Assembly (NCBI RefSeq): GCF_007860095.1
Contig: NZ_SJPT01000002.1
Location: forward strand, 496,001-560,000
Length of the DNA: 64,000 nt
Direction of reading: 5' to 3'
Source: Novipirellula galeiformis
GTDB lineage: Bacteria > Planctomycetota > Planctomycetia > Pirellulales > Pirellulaceae
Shown here: piece by piece, positions 54,136 through 63,520 of the stretch
Numbering within the stretch: position 1 is the stretch's first letter
How the letters are laid out: each line of letters begins with the position of its first letter
Translations under genes and position numbers: made by a program
The notes under the pieces: generated by a model
Databases searched by the model: none
What the model was told of the DNA's origin: nothing
The model's input: only the letters and a program-made list of their open reading frames with translations

Positions 54136-55146
54136 ATGCGTATAGCGATGCTGGCTCCGATCGCGTGGCGAACACCTCCCCGAGCCTACGGCCCTTGGGA
54201 ACTCGTCACCAGCATGTTGACCGAGGCACTCGTCAAGCGTGGCGTCGATGTGACGCTGTTCGCGACACTTGATAGCGAGACGACGGGAACACTCGATGGC
54301 GTGGTCCCGGCGCCGTATGGAGACGATGCATCGATCGACGCAAAGGTCTGGGAGTTCCGTCATCTGGCCCACCTGTTTGAACAAGCCGACCGGTTCGATC
54401 TGATCCACAACCAAGCGGACTTTCCCGCCCACGCATTCGCTAGACTGATTGACACCCCGATGGTCACAACGATTCATGGTTTCTCGTCCGACCGTATCTT
54501 GCCGATGTATCGGGAGTACCAAAACGAGGTCCACTACGTCGCCATCAGCGATGCCGATCGCCAACCCAACCTGCGTTATGCCGCGACCATTCATCACGGC
54601 ATCCCATTGGATGATTTTCCGTTCAATCCAAACGCCAACGATGATCTGCTCTTCTTCGGGCGAATCCATCCCGACAAAGGCGCTGCGGAGGCGATCGCAG
54701 TCGCCCGCGGCAGCGGGCGACACTTGCACATCTATGGCATCGTACAGGACAACGCGTACTATCAAACGCAAGTCGTGCCAGCCGATGACGGTGTGTACGC
54801 CACTTATCACGGGGTGGTCGGAGGCACGAACCGGCTAAATGCACTGGGCAATGCACGTGCACTTTTACACCTGATCAATTTTGACGAACCTTTTGGGCTT
54901 TCGGTGATCGAGGCGATGGCTTGTGGGACTCCCGTTATCGCCTCGCGACGTGGATCGATGCCTGAGCTGATCGATCATGGCGTCACCGGTTTTCTGGTCA
55001 ACAGCGTTGAAGAAGCAAGCCAGGCGATCGAGCGTATCGACGAGATCGATCGTAGCCGCGTTCGCCAGGCCGTAGCGGAACGATTCACAATCGATCGGAT
55101 GGCCGATGAGTATCTGGCCCTCTATCATCGCATCCTTGGTGATTGA
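54136..55146 (+). CDS. GT4 glycosyltransferase
   Basis: A 336-residue GT-B enzyme of family GT4. N-terminal MRIAMLAPIAWRTPPRAYGPWE gives the acceptor-side loop; FFGRIHPDKGAAEAI and FDEPFGLSVIEAMACGTPVIASRRGSMPELI mark the nucleotide-sugar site with its E-x7-E type motif. It ends the glycan operon. An in-frame ATG at 54019 overlaps the GH13 stop (ATGA) and would add 39 residues; the family normally begins at the later ATG. Donor and acceptor are unknown. Confidence 0.87.
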   Translation: MRIAMLAPIAWRTPPRAYGPWELVTSMLTEALVKRGVDVTLFATLDSETTGTLDGVVPAPYGDDASIDAKVWEFRHLAHLFEQADRFDLIHNQADFPAHAFARLIDTPMVTTIHGFSSDRILPMYREYQNEVHYVAISDADRQPNLRYAATIHHGIPLDDFPFNPNANDDLLFFGRIHPDKGAAEAIAVARGSGRHLHIYGIVQDNAYYQTQVVPADDGVYATYHGVVGGTNRLNALGNARALLHLINFDEPFGLSVIEAMACGTPVIASRRGSMPELIDHGVTGFLVNSVEEASQAIERIDEIDRSRVRQAVAERFTIDRMADEYLALYHRILGD

Positions 55147-55393
55147 AATTGGCTGTGCTAGGTGTCGGTTTCCACGGCAATCTTCGCTGTACCAGGCACG
55201 TGAACTCGCTTTGCAGCAAAAAACTTGATGTAAAAATCAACGTTGGCCGGCCGAAATCGGTTGGTTGAATTGGTTGCGCCGTCTATCCTTGATCCCCTGC
55301 GAGCTCGGTGTCGTCCGCCCTGAGAGTCGCTCGATTGGAAGGGCGACGGGAACGCATCAACGCCTCAACTTCTATTTCCGACCATTTCGATCT

Positions 55394-55399
55394 AAGGAG
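55394..55399 (+). promoter_or_regulatory. Ribosome-binding site favouring a TTG start
   Basis: AAGGAG, six bases from TTG at 55406 and 15 bases from ATG at 55415. The spacing supports the TTG. Confidence 0.65.
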
Positions 55400-55405
55400 C
55401 GTTCA

Positions 55406-55972
55406 TTGATACGTATGTCTGGTTGCCTGATGATGCTTGGCATGATTTCGGGATCCCTGCTCGCTGCGGATTGGGATCCCAATGACGATACCTTTGACCC
55501 GAGCATCCAATCGGTTGTCGTTGGAGACGCAAGCTGGATAGGCGATCCATCTCCGTTCGTCCATTTGGGGCTACCGCGAACCGGCTACACCTATGTCAAC
55601 GCGACTCATTGGGACGGTTTTGATCCTTCGGTCCAACTCTCTTTGATGGTTCCGCTCAAGGCTGGTGAAACAACCCCGCAGGCTGGCGGAATGTTGATGA
55701 TGAACAAGGTCCAGACAATCGAACTGATCAAACTCTTCGAGACGGGGTTGAGAGCCGATTCAAAGCAAGAGCCCATCCAAATCAAAACGGCGATGAAGGA
55801 CGTGAATTGGTCAATGGCGATTGCAACTGACGAAGGGCAGCGATTTATTCAATTGCAGAACAAGACCAACGACAAAGTCGACACCTATCGCTTCTCGATC
55901 AACGCATCCAAAAAGCTGCTTGGAGCCATTCGACACTCGCTCCAAAAGCTGGAGTCGACCACCGGTAAGTAG
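55406..55972 (+). CDS. Secreted hypothetical protein
   Basis: A 188-residue exported protein beginning at TTG 55406. A signal peptide ends at SLLAAD. The mature part is acidic and beta-rich, with FDPSIQSVVVGDASWIGDPSPFVHLGLPRTGYTYVN and, later, FIQLQNKTNDKVDTYRFSINASKKLLG. I recognise no family. It follows the glycan operon by about 260 bases with its own ribosome site. Confidence 0.7.
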   Translation: MIRMSGCLMMLGMISGSLLAADWDPNDDTFDPSIQSVVVGDASWIGDPSPFVHLGLPRTGYTYVNATHWDGFDPSVQLSLMVPLKAGETTPQAGGMLMMNKVQTIELIKLFETGLRADSKQEPIQIKTAMKDVNWSMAIATDEGQRFIQLQNKTNDKVDTYRFSINASKKLLGAIRHSLQKLESTTGK

Positions 55973-56235
55973 CGTTCCACGGAACGGGCTAAATGGAACG
56001 ACGTGAGTACGATGTGCCAGGCTGATACACTCCGGTTCTGCACAAAATGGACGGATGCCCCCTATTTCAAATCGACGCCGACGACGAAACCGATGAGCGG
56101 GTGCGAGGTCCACTTTGTTAAGTTTGCTCAAGCATCGACGATCGATACTTCACCTCGGCCGAGATGTCCGGTTACCGCGATGGCGGCGGATAACATCGTC
56201 AAACCGCGGCAAACGCAAACCGGCGTGATCGTTGC

Positions 56236-57471
56236 CTACACCGATGCAGAGCGACTCGTTTTCATGGAGTCAATATCCTCAAAGACCTGATCGAGTTCGT
56301 GTTTGAACAGATCGCCGATCAGCAGATCGGTAACGTTCCCTCTGTGATTGGGGAACCGGCGAATGAACTCACCGAAGTTGAACCCATCGTAGTATTCGCA
56401 CACCAATCGTCGCATTCGGTTCATCCCTTCGACGTATCCGGGCTCCCACTTGCCTAATTGGGTTCGAGACGTGTCTCCGATTTGCAAGCCCTCAATAATG
56501 GCGTCGGCGGCAAGTTCACCTGATTTCAACGCCAGCAGCACCCCCGACGAGTACAGCGGGTCAAGGAAGCCGAACGCATCACCGACCAACACCCAACCAT
56601 CACCCGCCGCTTGGCTAGCACGATAGGTGTAATCCTTCGTCGCCTTGACTGGGGCAATTTGTTCCCCGATTGAGACTCGCTCTTTTACGGCTGGACAATT
56701 TTCCATCTCATCAAAATAGGTAGCTTCGTGATTCGTTCGCCCGTTGAATAAATACTCGAAATCGGCGACCACGCCGACGCTTACAATATTGTCGTGCATC
56801 GGGATGTACCAGAACCATCCTTGCTTATCGCGCAAGCTGAGAACAACGGTCGCACCTTCATCTTTCCCTTGATCTCGATAGGCTCCTTTGAAATACGTCC
56901 AAAGTGCTCCTTTGTTTAGTGAGGGATCGGGCACCTTCAGCTTGAATTTGTTGACCAGCATTGAACTCTGGCCACTCGCATCGACGACGACACTGGCCCG
57001 GATCTCTTTCGGATTTCCGGCCTCATCTTTCACCCGCACTCCCACTGCACGATCCCCCTCGAAAATCACATCCAGGACTCGCACTCCCTCGTGAACATCG
57101 ACACCGTGTTCCTCGGCGTTCTTCAACATCATCACATCGAATTCGCTCCGTTGAATCTGCCAAGTTTGTGAGCACTCGTGCGGCTTATTGTCGTGGAAGT
57201 AAAATGGAGCGGAATGTTTGCCCGATGGACTTACAAACTGGACGCTGAACTTTTTGACGAAATGGCTCGACTTCATCTTCTCAAGCATCCCCAACCGCTT
57301 CAACACCCAGTACGTTTCGGGAATGAGTGACTCGCCAATATGGTAGCGGGGGAAATGTTCACGCTCCAACAGGGTGACGCGATAGCCTTGTTGGGCAATC
57401 AACGTCGAGACAGTGGCCCCGGCGGGTCCGCCACCGATCACGACAACATGGGGAGATGGTTGATCTGCCAT
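56236..57471 (-). CDS. FAD-dependent halogenase-like oxidoreductase
   Basis: A 411-residue flavoprotein. The dinucleotide fold GGGPAGATVS is at the N-terminus, then FPRYHIGESLIPETYWVLKRLG, which halogenases such as CndH and CmlS share, and the W-x-W-x-I-P motif (WFWYIP) that in flavin halogenases blocks monooxygenation. GDAFGFLDPLYSSGV binds FAD. It could be a halogenase or a geranylgeranyl-reductase relative. AGGA about nine bases before 57471 supports this start; ATG at 57525 lies inside the MarR gene. It follows that regulator on the same strand. Confidence 0.82.
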   Translation of the reverse strand: MADQPSPHVVVIGGGPAGATVSTLIAQQGYRVTLLEREHFPRYHIGESLIPETYWVLKRLGMLEKMKSSHFVKKFSVQFVSPSGKHSAPFYFHDNKPHECSQTWQIQRSEFDVMMLKNAEEHGVDVHEGVRVLDVIFEGDRAVGVRVKDEAGNPKEIRASVVVDASGQSSMLVNKFKLKVPDPSLNKGALWTYFKGAYRDQGKDEGATVVLSLRDKQGWFWYIPMHDNIVSVGVVADFEYLFNGRTNHEATYFDEMENCPAVKERVSIGEQIAPVKATKDYTYRASQAAGDGWVLVGDAFGFLDPLYSSGVLLALKSGELAADAIIEGLQIGDTSRTQLGKWEPGYVEGMNRMRRLVCEYYDGFNFGEFIRRFPNHRGNVTDLLIGDLFKHELDQVFEDIDSMKTSRSASV

Positions 57472-57517
57472 TTTGCGAGTTCCTAAGGATGCAGTGGAGC
57501 GTAACGCGTCGACGAAT

Positions 57518-58012
57518 TCATTCATCGACGAAAGAAAGATTGTCTGAATTCTCGTGCGGTTGACGAGCTTGTTTAAGCAATGCCACTAACTGACTTAACG
57601 CTTTCTTGTTCATGTGTCCAAGCTGCTGTTGGTGACATTCCTGAACCGATGCGTGAATGTCGTCGAGCAGTTTTATGCCTCCCGCAGTGATGCGTACGGC
57701 AACCACCCGCCGATTTTCGGGTCGCCGTTCCCGACGAAGCAGGCCTTGCTTCTCTAAGCGATCGAGCAGCCGAGTCATATCGGGGGCGCGAGAGATTAGC
57801 CGACCGCCCAACATCAACGTTGGCATCGAATCGGGGTGAACGGATCGCAACAATCGCAGGGTGTTGTACTGCTGGGCAGACAAACCGACTTGCCCAAAGA
57901 CATCCTCCTCCAACGACTTGAGACGGTCGTAGGTCTGCCACAAGTTCAGGTAAGCCTCTTGTTGCAGGGAATCAAAGCGTGGTTTGGATTTTACCGCAGT
58001 CGATTTGCTCAT
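57518..58012 (-). CDS. MarR-family regulator
   Basis: A 164-residue winged-helix protein with the MarR layout: LSAQQYNTLRLLRSV, the recognition region LMLGGRLISRAPDMTRLLDRLEKQGLLRRERRPENRRVVAVRITAGGIKLLDDI, and a helical C-terminus. It lies 47 bases upstream of the halogenase-like gene in the same direction and is probably its regulator. GTG at 58027 is an alternative start to ATG 58012. Confidence 0.88.
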   Translation of the reverse strand: MSKSTAVKSKPRFDSLQQEAYLNLWQTYDRLKSLEEDVFGQVGLSAQQYNTLRLLRSVHPDSMPTLMLGGRLISRAPDMTRLLDRLEKQGLLRRERRPENRRVVAVRITAGGIKLLDDIHASVQECHQQQLGHMNKKALSQLVALLKQARQPHENSDNLSFVDE

Positions 58013-58441
58013 CCCCCCTTGATACACGTCGCAACAACTGTCGTCAAGACAACGGTTGTGTGAACGAGCTGTTTCGCGTGGTTTTAGCCGCAGAGCGTTT
58101 CCGTGCCCAGCGGATTCCCCGTCGATCAGCCCATCCGAGGTGGCTCGGATAACAGCAATTTCTGGCCTTTAGTTTCGACCGCAAAACCGGGTCCTGCTGC
58201 TCGAGCACATGCGGCCGCAATCGCTGCACGGAGCGTTAACAACTCGTGCCGACTCTTGGGATTGCGATTTAAAATTGATTGACCATCATTTCCAGGTTCG
58301 CTCGCCCCTCACGCATTTCGTTGCCTGCCGACACATTCGCCGCAAGCGCTGTGATAAAATCCCGTCGTTGCAAGAGGCTGCGTACTCCCCACCCCGTATC
58401 GTCCTAGCTGAATCTCTCGCAAAGACTGGAGCCCTGTCCCC
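58013..58441. other. Divergent promoter gap
   Basis: About 430 bases between the MarR gene and the PHP-domain gene. The repeat CAACGGTTGTGTG-like text near 58050 may be part of a MarR operator, but no clean palindrome stands out. No gene seen. Confidence 0.45.
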
Positions 58442-59803
58442 ATGTTGAACCAACCCTCCCGCCGTGACTTCCTGAAGACTTGCGGCACCGCAGCGGCGGC
58501 GGCGACCACGGTCGTTACCTCATCGGCTTTCTCTGGCAACGGCAATGATCCCTCGCCACAGAAACGTTGGTTCAAAGGTAACCTGCATATGCATAATCAG
58601 TGGTCCGATGGCAAGCCGCTTGCGCCTTGGGCCATTGATTGGTACAAGACTCACGGCTACGACTTTATCTGTCCAACGGATCATAATATCTTCCAGTCAG
58701 ACGAACTGCGTTTCCATGGCTTTGGGTTTAACAACGAGCCCGCGGACTTGGCTGCTTTCAAGGACGAGACTTCCTTATGGAAAGTCATCTCGCCGGTCGA
58801 GGGTTGGCCAAAGTTGACGCAGCGATACGTCGATGAAACGATCGAGAGGTTTGGCAAGGATGCGGCTCGCACGATCACCGTTGGCGACCATACCTACGTT
58901 CGAATGACGACGTTTGCAGAGCTGGAGAAACAGTTCGTCGAGGCGGGCAAGTTTTTGATGATACCGGGATATGAACAAACCGGCGGCTGCAATAACGGTC
59001 AACAAGTTCACATGAATTTTATTAACGTCCGCGAGGTCTTTCCTTACATTGCAGCAGAGACACCGAAAGAGATTTTTGAACGAACGTTCATCAAGGGGAC
59101 GGAGGTCTACCGCGGGCAAGACTATTTATTCATCGCGGATCATCCTTTGTGGCGATACTATGATTTTTCGCCAAAGGATTTGATCGCGCAACCGCGGATA
59201 CGGTTGTTCGAATTGAACAACAACAGCATTGATGGCCGCTATGATGCACATCCGGAGGGCTGGAAACCCGAGAAACTTTGGGATGTTGTCAATGCGCATC
59301 GAGCGGCTCACGACCAACCGCTGTTGCTGGGCATAGGCTCGGATGACCGCCACGACTACACCTCGGACGCCAAAGCTTGGAGCGTCGTCCGGGCGGAGAG
59401 CCTTGCTGTCACGGATCTACTCGCAGCCATTCGTGAAGGAGATTTCTACGCATCCAACGGACTTGATTTTGAACAGATCCAGTTCGACGGCAAGACACTT
59501 TCGGTCAAAATCAATGTCCAAGAGGAAGCTCAATATCGGATCGAGTTCATCGGAACGAAGAAGGATTATGACCGGTCGAGCCAAGTCGTTACCGTCGAGA
59601 AAGGGGCTCGCAATCCCGCGAGAAAAATCGACGTTTTTTCAGACTCGATTGGCATTGTCTTGGATGCGGTGGAGGGGACCGAAGGCTCGTATACGTTGAA
59701 ACCCGAAGATTTGTATGTGCGGGCAAAAATCGTCAAAGTCGGCAGCGAACAACACGCGGACTGGCAATCCCACCCTGCAGCCTGGACCCAGCCTTACCGG
59801 TAA
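58442..59803 (+). CDS. Tat-exported PHP-domain phosphoesterase-like protein
   Basis: A 453-residue exported protein. A twin-arginine leader (SRRDFLKTCG) is followed by the PHP fold: NLHMHNQWSDG with His49 and His51, then CPTDHN, a Glu-bearing IPGYEQTGG, VHMNFI, a later FIADHPLW and GSDDRHDY. These are the expected metal ligands for a trinuclear phosphoesterase site. A C-terminal beta region (about 350-453) reads like a sugar-binding or accessory domain. The substrate is unknown. Confidence 0.87.
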   Translation: MLNQPSRRDFLKTCGTAAAAATTVVTSSAFSGNGNDPSPQKRWFKGNLHMHNQWSDGKPLAPWAIDWYKTHGYDFICPTDHNIFQSDELRFHGFGFNNEPADLAAFKDETSLWKVISPVEGWPKLTQRYVDETIERFGKDAARTITVGDHTYVRMTTFAELEKQFVEAGKFLMIPGYEQTGGCNNGQQVHMNFINVREVFPYIAAETPKEIFERTFIKGTEVYRGQDYLFIADHPLWRYYDFSPKDLIAQPRIRLFELNNNSIDGRYDAHPEGWKPEKLWDVVNAHRAAHDQPLLLGIGSDDRHDYTSDAKAWSVVRAESLAVTDLLAAIREGDFYASNGLDFEQIQFDGKTLSVKINVQEEAQYRIEFIGTKKDYDRSSQVVTVEKGARNPARKIDVFSDSIGIVLDAVEGTEGSYTLKPEDLYVRAKIVKVGSEQHADWQSHPAAWTQPYR

Positions 59804-60073
59804 GCCTCTTCGGTGTGGCTTGAGCATGATCATGGGAACCAACCTTTCCGCCGTGGCTTCGCTATCGTTCAATGCCGAGCCATGCCACAGCAGGTGCACG
59901 TCGAAATCCCAGCCCTTTATCGAGCGATAGACGCCATACTCACCTGAGCGTGAGCATCGGCGGTTGCAGGTGATAAGCTGATTCGATCGAAATCGAGGAA
60001 GCTAGCACCGCCGCGATTCGGATCTCGCGGTTCGTTAACCACGGGAAAGTCAAACGGATCGCATTTGCGATCA

Positions 60074-61156
60074 CTAGTCACCGATTTCGATTCCCAACAT
60101 CGAAATGTCGTCGTCGGATTTGCCGTCCGACGTGGAGTTGAGGACGGAGCGTAGACTCCGATCGATACTCGATTGCAACGATCTGCTGCGTGTTGCCGTT
60201 AGCTCTTGCATAAGACGAACGCTTCCAAATGGCTGGCCGGTCGTTCCCAACTGTTCGATCGCTCCATCGCTGTAGACAAAGATCCGATCACCTTTGCGGA
60301 GTTGAATGATCTCCAATTCATACTCAGGACTTGCGACGATTCCCACGGGGAACCCAGGCAACTGAAATTCGCTTGTGTCGTTTCCACGCAACAGGATGGG
60401 TGAAGGATGTCCGGCTGATGAAAAGCTAAGCGTGAGTGCTTGGCGATCCAACACCCCGTAACAACAAGTAAAGAACTGCTGAGAGTCTCCATCGAGTTGA
60501 AAATTGTCATTCAGGTGCTCAAGCATCTCCACTGGATGGGACTTCAATTCCAACGAAGATCGGGATAGCCAGCGACTAAGCGTGGTCGAAAGCAGTGCGG
60601 CCTGAACCCCATGCCCGCTCACATCGAGCACATAAAATGCAATCCGATTTGCATCGATTTGAAAAACATCGAGGATATCGCCCGCTAACTCGTCACAGGG
60701 CAAGTAGGCCCAGCGAATCGCGGCACCGGAGAGAGACTCCGCTTGTGTCGGCAGAAGTGCATGTTGAACTCTAGCCGCAGCGTGCAAGTCGCGTTGCATC
60801 TTGTCATTTGCATTGCGAAGGCTTTCGTTCAGGTCAAGGAGGTGACGTTCGGCCAGTCGTCTGCGCGTGACATCGGATTGAATCCCGATAAAATGCGTTG
60901 TTTGCCCAACATCGTTGCGCACCGGCGTGATCGAGAGACGGTTCCAAAACGTGGTGCCGTCTTTTCGATAATTAAGCAGCTCAACTTCGCAGTAACGCTC
61001 TTCCGCGATCGCATCTCGAATCTCCTTGACCGCGGCGGGATCCGTATCAGGGCCTTGGAGAAAGCGGCAATTGGAGCCCAAGGTCTCCTCAATGCTAAAA
61101 CCTGTCAGCCGAGCAAAACCGTCATTGACGTAAATCAACGGACGGTCTGGCGCCAT
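60074..61156 (-). CDS. LOV-domain PP2C (SpoIIE-type) phosphatase
   Basis: A 360-residue signalling protein. Residues 1-105 are a LOV domain: GSNCRFLQG with photoactive Cys30, the flavin-contact Asn/Arg/Gln, and an NGFIGIQSDVT-like end (HFIGIQSDVT). A linker helix with LAERHLLDLNESLRNANDKMQRDLHAAARVQ leads to a PP2C/SpoIIE domain (about 150-355) with GDILDVF, LDVSGHGVQAALLST and SDDDISML metal sites. Light-controlled dephosphorylation of an anti-sigma antagonist is the likely role. Upstream in the same frame KERALASAAEGITIADA continues the LOV fold to about 61220, yet ATG 61156 is the first ordinary start. Confidence 0.85.
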   Translation of the reverse strand: MAPDRPLIYVNDGFARLTGFSIEETLGSNCRFLQGPDTDPAAVKEIRDAIAEERYCEVELLNYRKDGTTFWNRLSITPVRNDVGQTTHFIGIQSDVTRRRLAERHLLDLNESLRNANDKMQRDLHAAARVQHALLPTQAESLSGAAIRWAYLPCDELAGDILDVFQIDANRIAFYVLDVSGHGVQAALLSTTLSRWLSRSSLELKSHPVEMLEHLNDNFQLDGDSQQFFTCCYGVLDRQALTLSFSSAGHPSPILLRGNDTSEFQLPGFPVGIVASPEYELEIIQLRKGDRIFVYSDGAIEQLGTTGQPFGSVRLMQELTATRSRSLQSSIDRSLRSVLNSTSDGKSDDDISMLGIEIGD

Positions 61157-61692
61157 GGCGTCGGCGATCGTGATACCCTCCGCTGCTGACGCGAGAGCTC
61201 GCTCCTTCAGTCGTAATTGATCAACGGGTGCTCCGTTGCCAGTGCTGCGTGGAGTGGTGACTTTTCTTCTCCATTGGACGGCGACGCGATCAGGTGGTGA
61301 ATACCATCGTTGAGTGCCTAGTTCATTGTAGCCGTTTCATTTCAAGATCGCCGCAATTGGTCATTTCTTGCCCGATACCCGGCTCCTTGAGGGGTGAGCT
61401 GCACTTCGAACGGGGGTAATTTCTCGTTGTTGCCCCCGAAGGATTGATCCAATTTGTGCAGGCGTCGAATCGCCAAAGCTCCAATGCGTTGGGTCTTGGT
61501 TGTCGTAACCGTAGTGGTCTCCGACACATGAGCTCCGTCCGCCGACGGTAGCGATGCCCGCCACGCTTCGACACGCCACCGTTCGACCACGCTTCTTGCG
61601 TTATTATTGATTTCGAAGAGCATTCTCTGGCTTCTGACGCCGCGACCCGCTACGGTAACATGCAAAATTGCGTCTGAACTCCCAGGAGCAGC
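61157..61692. other. Divergent gap with LOV extension
   Basis: About 540 bases. The first 60 or so on the minus strand still encode LOV-like residues. Beyond that, a minus-strand frame (61342-61962) is open but overlaps the DapA-like gene and lacks motifs, so it is not called. Confidence 0.5.
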
Positions 61693-62799
61693 ATGACAAT
61701 GAATCAACCGATTTCGCGACGGACCGTCATTAGAAGCACACTGGCCGGAGGGGCGAGCGTGGTTGTCGGAGCGGTTCTGCCAGGCAGGCCTCTGAACGCA
61801 GTGCAGAACGAGGCAACCGCAAAAGCCGATCCCAAGGTCCGCGGGCCGTTTCCGATTCTGTCCACTCCGTTTACGGAGTCCGGCGAAGTCGATCACGACG
61901 TATTGGCAACGCAAGCGAGGTTCGTTGCTTGGGGTGGTTGCCCCGGAATGATTTGGCCTCAATCGGGAGATAGCATCGATCTGTTGACGATGGACGAGAA
62001 GATGAAAGGGATGGAGGTGTTGGCCAAAACGGCTCGCAGCCTGCCCACCTCGCTGTGCCTAGGAGTCCAGGGGAATGATACGCAAGAGATGCTCGCGTTC
62101 GCCGAACACGCTGAAAAGTTGGAACCGGAGGCCATTATCTCTCGGCCGCCCGATTCTGGAAAGTCAGAAGAAGATCTGCGGCAATATTGGAGAGCCCTCG
62201 CCGCGGTGGCCAAACGGCCGGTCATTCTCCAAACCACCGGCGGCGTTGCCTACAAAGGGCCTATTCCTTCACCGGAGCTGATGATTGAACTGGCAAAAGA
62301 GTTTCCGCATTTTGGGTATATCAAGGAGGAGGCCGGCGACGTATTGAAGCGAATGCGTACTTCGATTGCCGCCATGCCTCCGGTCCGCCGTGTGTTTAGC
62401 GCGCGCGGTGGATTTCATTGGCTCAAAGAATCTCAGCTTGGATCTGAAGGTGTGATCACGGAACGCGCCGCATACGCGGACGTGCTTACCCGTATCTGGG
62501 AATTGCAACAAAGTGGTGAAGCCCCCGAAACGCTGCAAGACGTGTTCAACAAGTTCATTCAAATGGTCAAAGTAAAGCCAGGCAGTCTGCGAGGCGCCAA
62601 CTTGTACATTTGGAAGAAGCGAGGCGTCTTCAAAAACTTGGTATCTCGCGACTACGGAGCTGGAAAATCGATTCCTGCCTCGCCAATCGTATCCGAACTT
62701 AAACTCAGCAACGAACAAATTGCTGAAGCAGAGAAACGTTTTGAGGCCCTGCATCCTTACCTCAAAGAGGCGACGCCTAACCTGGCAACGTCATCGTAG
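61693..62799 (+). CDS. Tat-exported dihydrodipicolinate-synthase-family protein
   Basis: A 368-residue exported aldolase-like protein. A twin-arginine leader (SRRTVIRSTLAGG) precedes a DapA-type TIM barrel starting FPILSTPFTESGEVDHD. The Schiff-base lysine is visible in FGYIKEEAG, and GVQGNDTQEML and RVFSARGGFHWL are typical strands. Class I aldolase or lyase chemistry on a 2-oxo acid is expected; being outside the cytoplasm, it is unlikely to make lysine. AGGAG precedes the ATG. Downstream lies the duplicated REP region. Confidence 0.85.
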   Translation: MTMNQPISRRTVIRSTLAGGASVVVGAVLPGRPLNAVQNEATAKADPKVRGPFPILSTPFTESGEVDHDVLATQARFVAWGGCPGMIWPQSGDSIDLLTMDEKMKGMEVLAKTARSLPTSLCLGVQGNDTQEMLAFAEHAEKLEPEAIISRPPDSGKSEEDLRQYWRALAAVAKRPVILQTTGGVAYKGPIPSPELMIELAKEFPHFGYIKEEAGDVLKRMRTSIAAMPPVRRVFSARGGFHWLKESQLGSEGVITERAAYADVLTRIWELQQSGEAPETLQDVFNKFIQMVKVKPGSLRGANLYIWKKRGVFKNLVSRDYGAGKSIPASPIVSELKLSNEQIAEAEKRFEALHPYLKEATPNLATSS

Positions 62800-62894
62800 C
62801 TACCTTCGCCAGAAGGTGGACGCAACTTCCTAGTAGCTACCTTCGCCAGAAGGTGGACGCGCAGCGTTTCCCACGCTCTGGCGAGCGTAGCTAC
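62796..62894. repeat. REP-like half copy and full copy
   Basis: A left half alone (62796-62820) is followed by a full copy (62833-62894). Hairpins are CCTTC-GCCA-GAAGG and CGCTC-TGGC-GAGCG inside GTAGCTAC ends, with a longer centre than at 40.7 kb. Confidence 0.88.
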
Positions 62895-62901
62895 GAAAAA
62901 A

Positions 62902-63048
62902 TGGGAGGCTATCCGGAAACGGCATCTGGTCGACGCCGCCGGATTGAATCTATCGAACGCTTCCTATCGGCTCGGTCCCACACTCCAGTTCGATGCCACG
63001 ACGGAAACCTTTGTGGATAGCCCCGAGACGAACCAACTACTGGGCTGA
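62902..63048 (+). pseudogene. Gfo/Idh/MocA oxidoreductase C-terminal fragment, unit 1
   Basis: A 48-codon stretch ending at TGA 63046-63048. It reads LNLSNASYRLGPTLQFDATTETF and then DSPETNQLLG, matching the last part of Gfo/Idh/MocA-family oxidoreductases (usual form YRLGR-x-L-x-FDPxTExFxGDxEAN). There is no start and no upstream catalytic domain. Confidence 0.65.
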
Positions 63049-63145
63049 ACTTACAGCCCCGGTTTTGAATTGCCATCCATTAATCGGTAGCGGAACCGCC
63101 GAGGCCATCCTGATTCGGAACGGAAGCGAGCTAGACACGTTCATC

Positions 63146-63207
63146 GTAGCTACCTTCGCCAGAAGGTGGATTCGGTCGGGTCTCCACGCTCTGGCGAGCG
63201 TAGCTAC
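63146..63207. repeat. REP-like palindrome, end of unit 1
   Basis: Same hairpins as the full copy at 62833-62894, with a different centre (TTCGGTCGGGTCT). Confidence 0.88.
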
Positions 63208-63214
63208 GAAAAAA

Positions 63215-63361
63215 TGGGAGGCTATCCGGAAACGGCATTTGGTCGACGGCGCCGGGTTGAATTTATCGAACGCTTCCTATCGGCTCGGTCCCACACTCCA
63301 GTTCGATGCCACGACGGAAACCTTTGTGGATAGCCCCGAGACGAACCAACTACTGGGCTGA
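63215..63361 (+). pseudogene. Gfo/Idh/MocA oxidoreductase C-terminal fragment, unit 2
   Basis: Second copy of the 48-codon tail, ending at TGA 63359-63361, with one visible residue change (DAAGLN to DGAGLN). As in unit 1 no start or upstream domain exists. Confidence 0.65.
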
Positions 63362-63458
63362 ACTTACAGCCCCGGTTTTGAATTGCCATCCATTAATCGG
63401 TAGCGGAACCGCCGAGGCCATCCTGATTCGGAACGGAAGCGAGCTAGACACGTTCATC

Positions 63459-63520
63459 GTAGCTACCTTCGCCAGAAGGTGGATTCGGGCGATTCTCCAC
63501 GCTCTGGCGAGCGTAGCTAC
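63459..63520. repeat. REP-like palindrome, end of unit 2
   Basis: Third full copy at this locus, again CCTTC-GCCA-GAAGG and CGCTC-TGGC-GAGCG between GTAGCTAC ends. It lies 51 bases past the stop of the DUF1501 gene and may act as a shared transcription barrier for both flanking genes. Confidence 0.88.

Noticed and set aside
61342-61962. Minus-strand frame between the LOV and DapA-like genes
   Set aside because: Half of it is antisense to the DapA-like gene; no motif or ribosome site supports it.
62993-63361. Open frames beginning MPRRKPLW in both 313-bp units
   Set aside because: They read the duplicated DNA in a frame that runs through the palindrome; the in-frame oxidoreductase tail is the only protein-like part.
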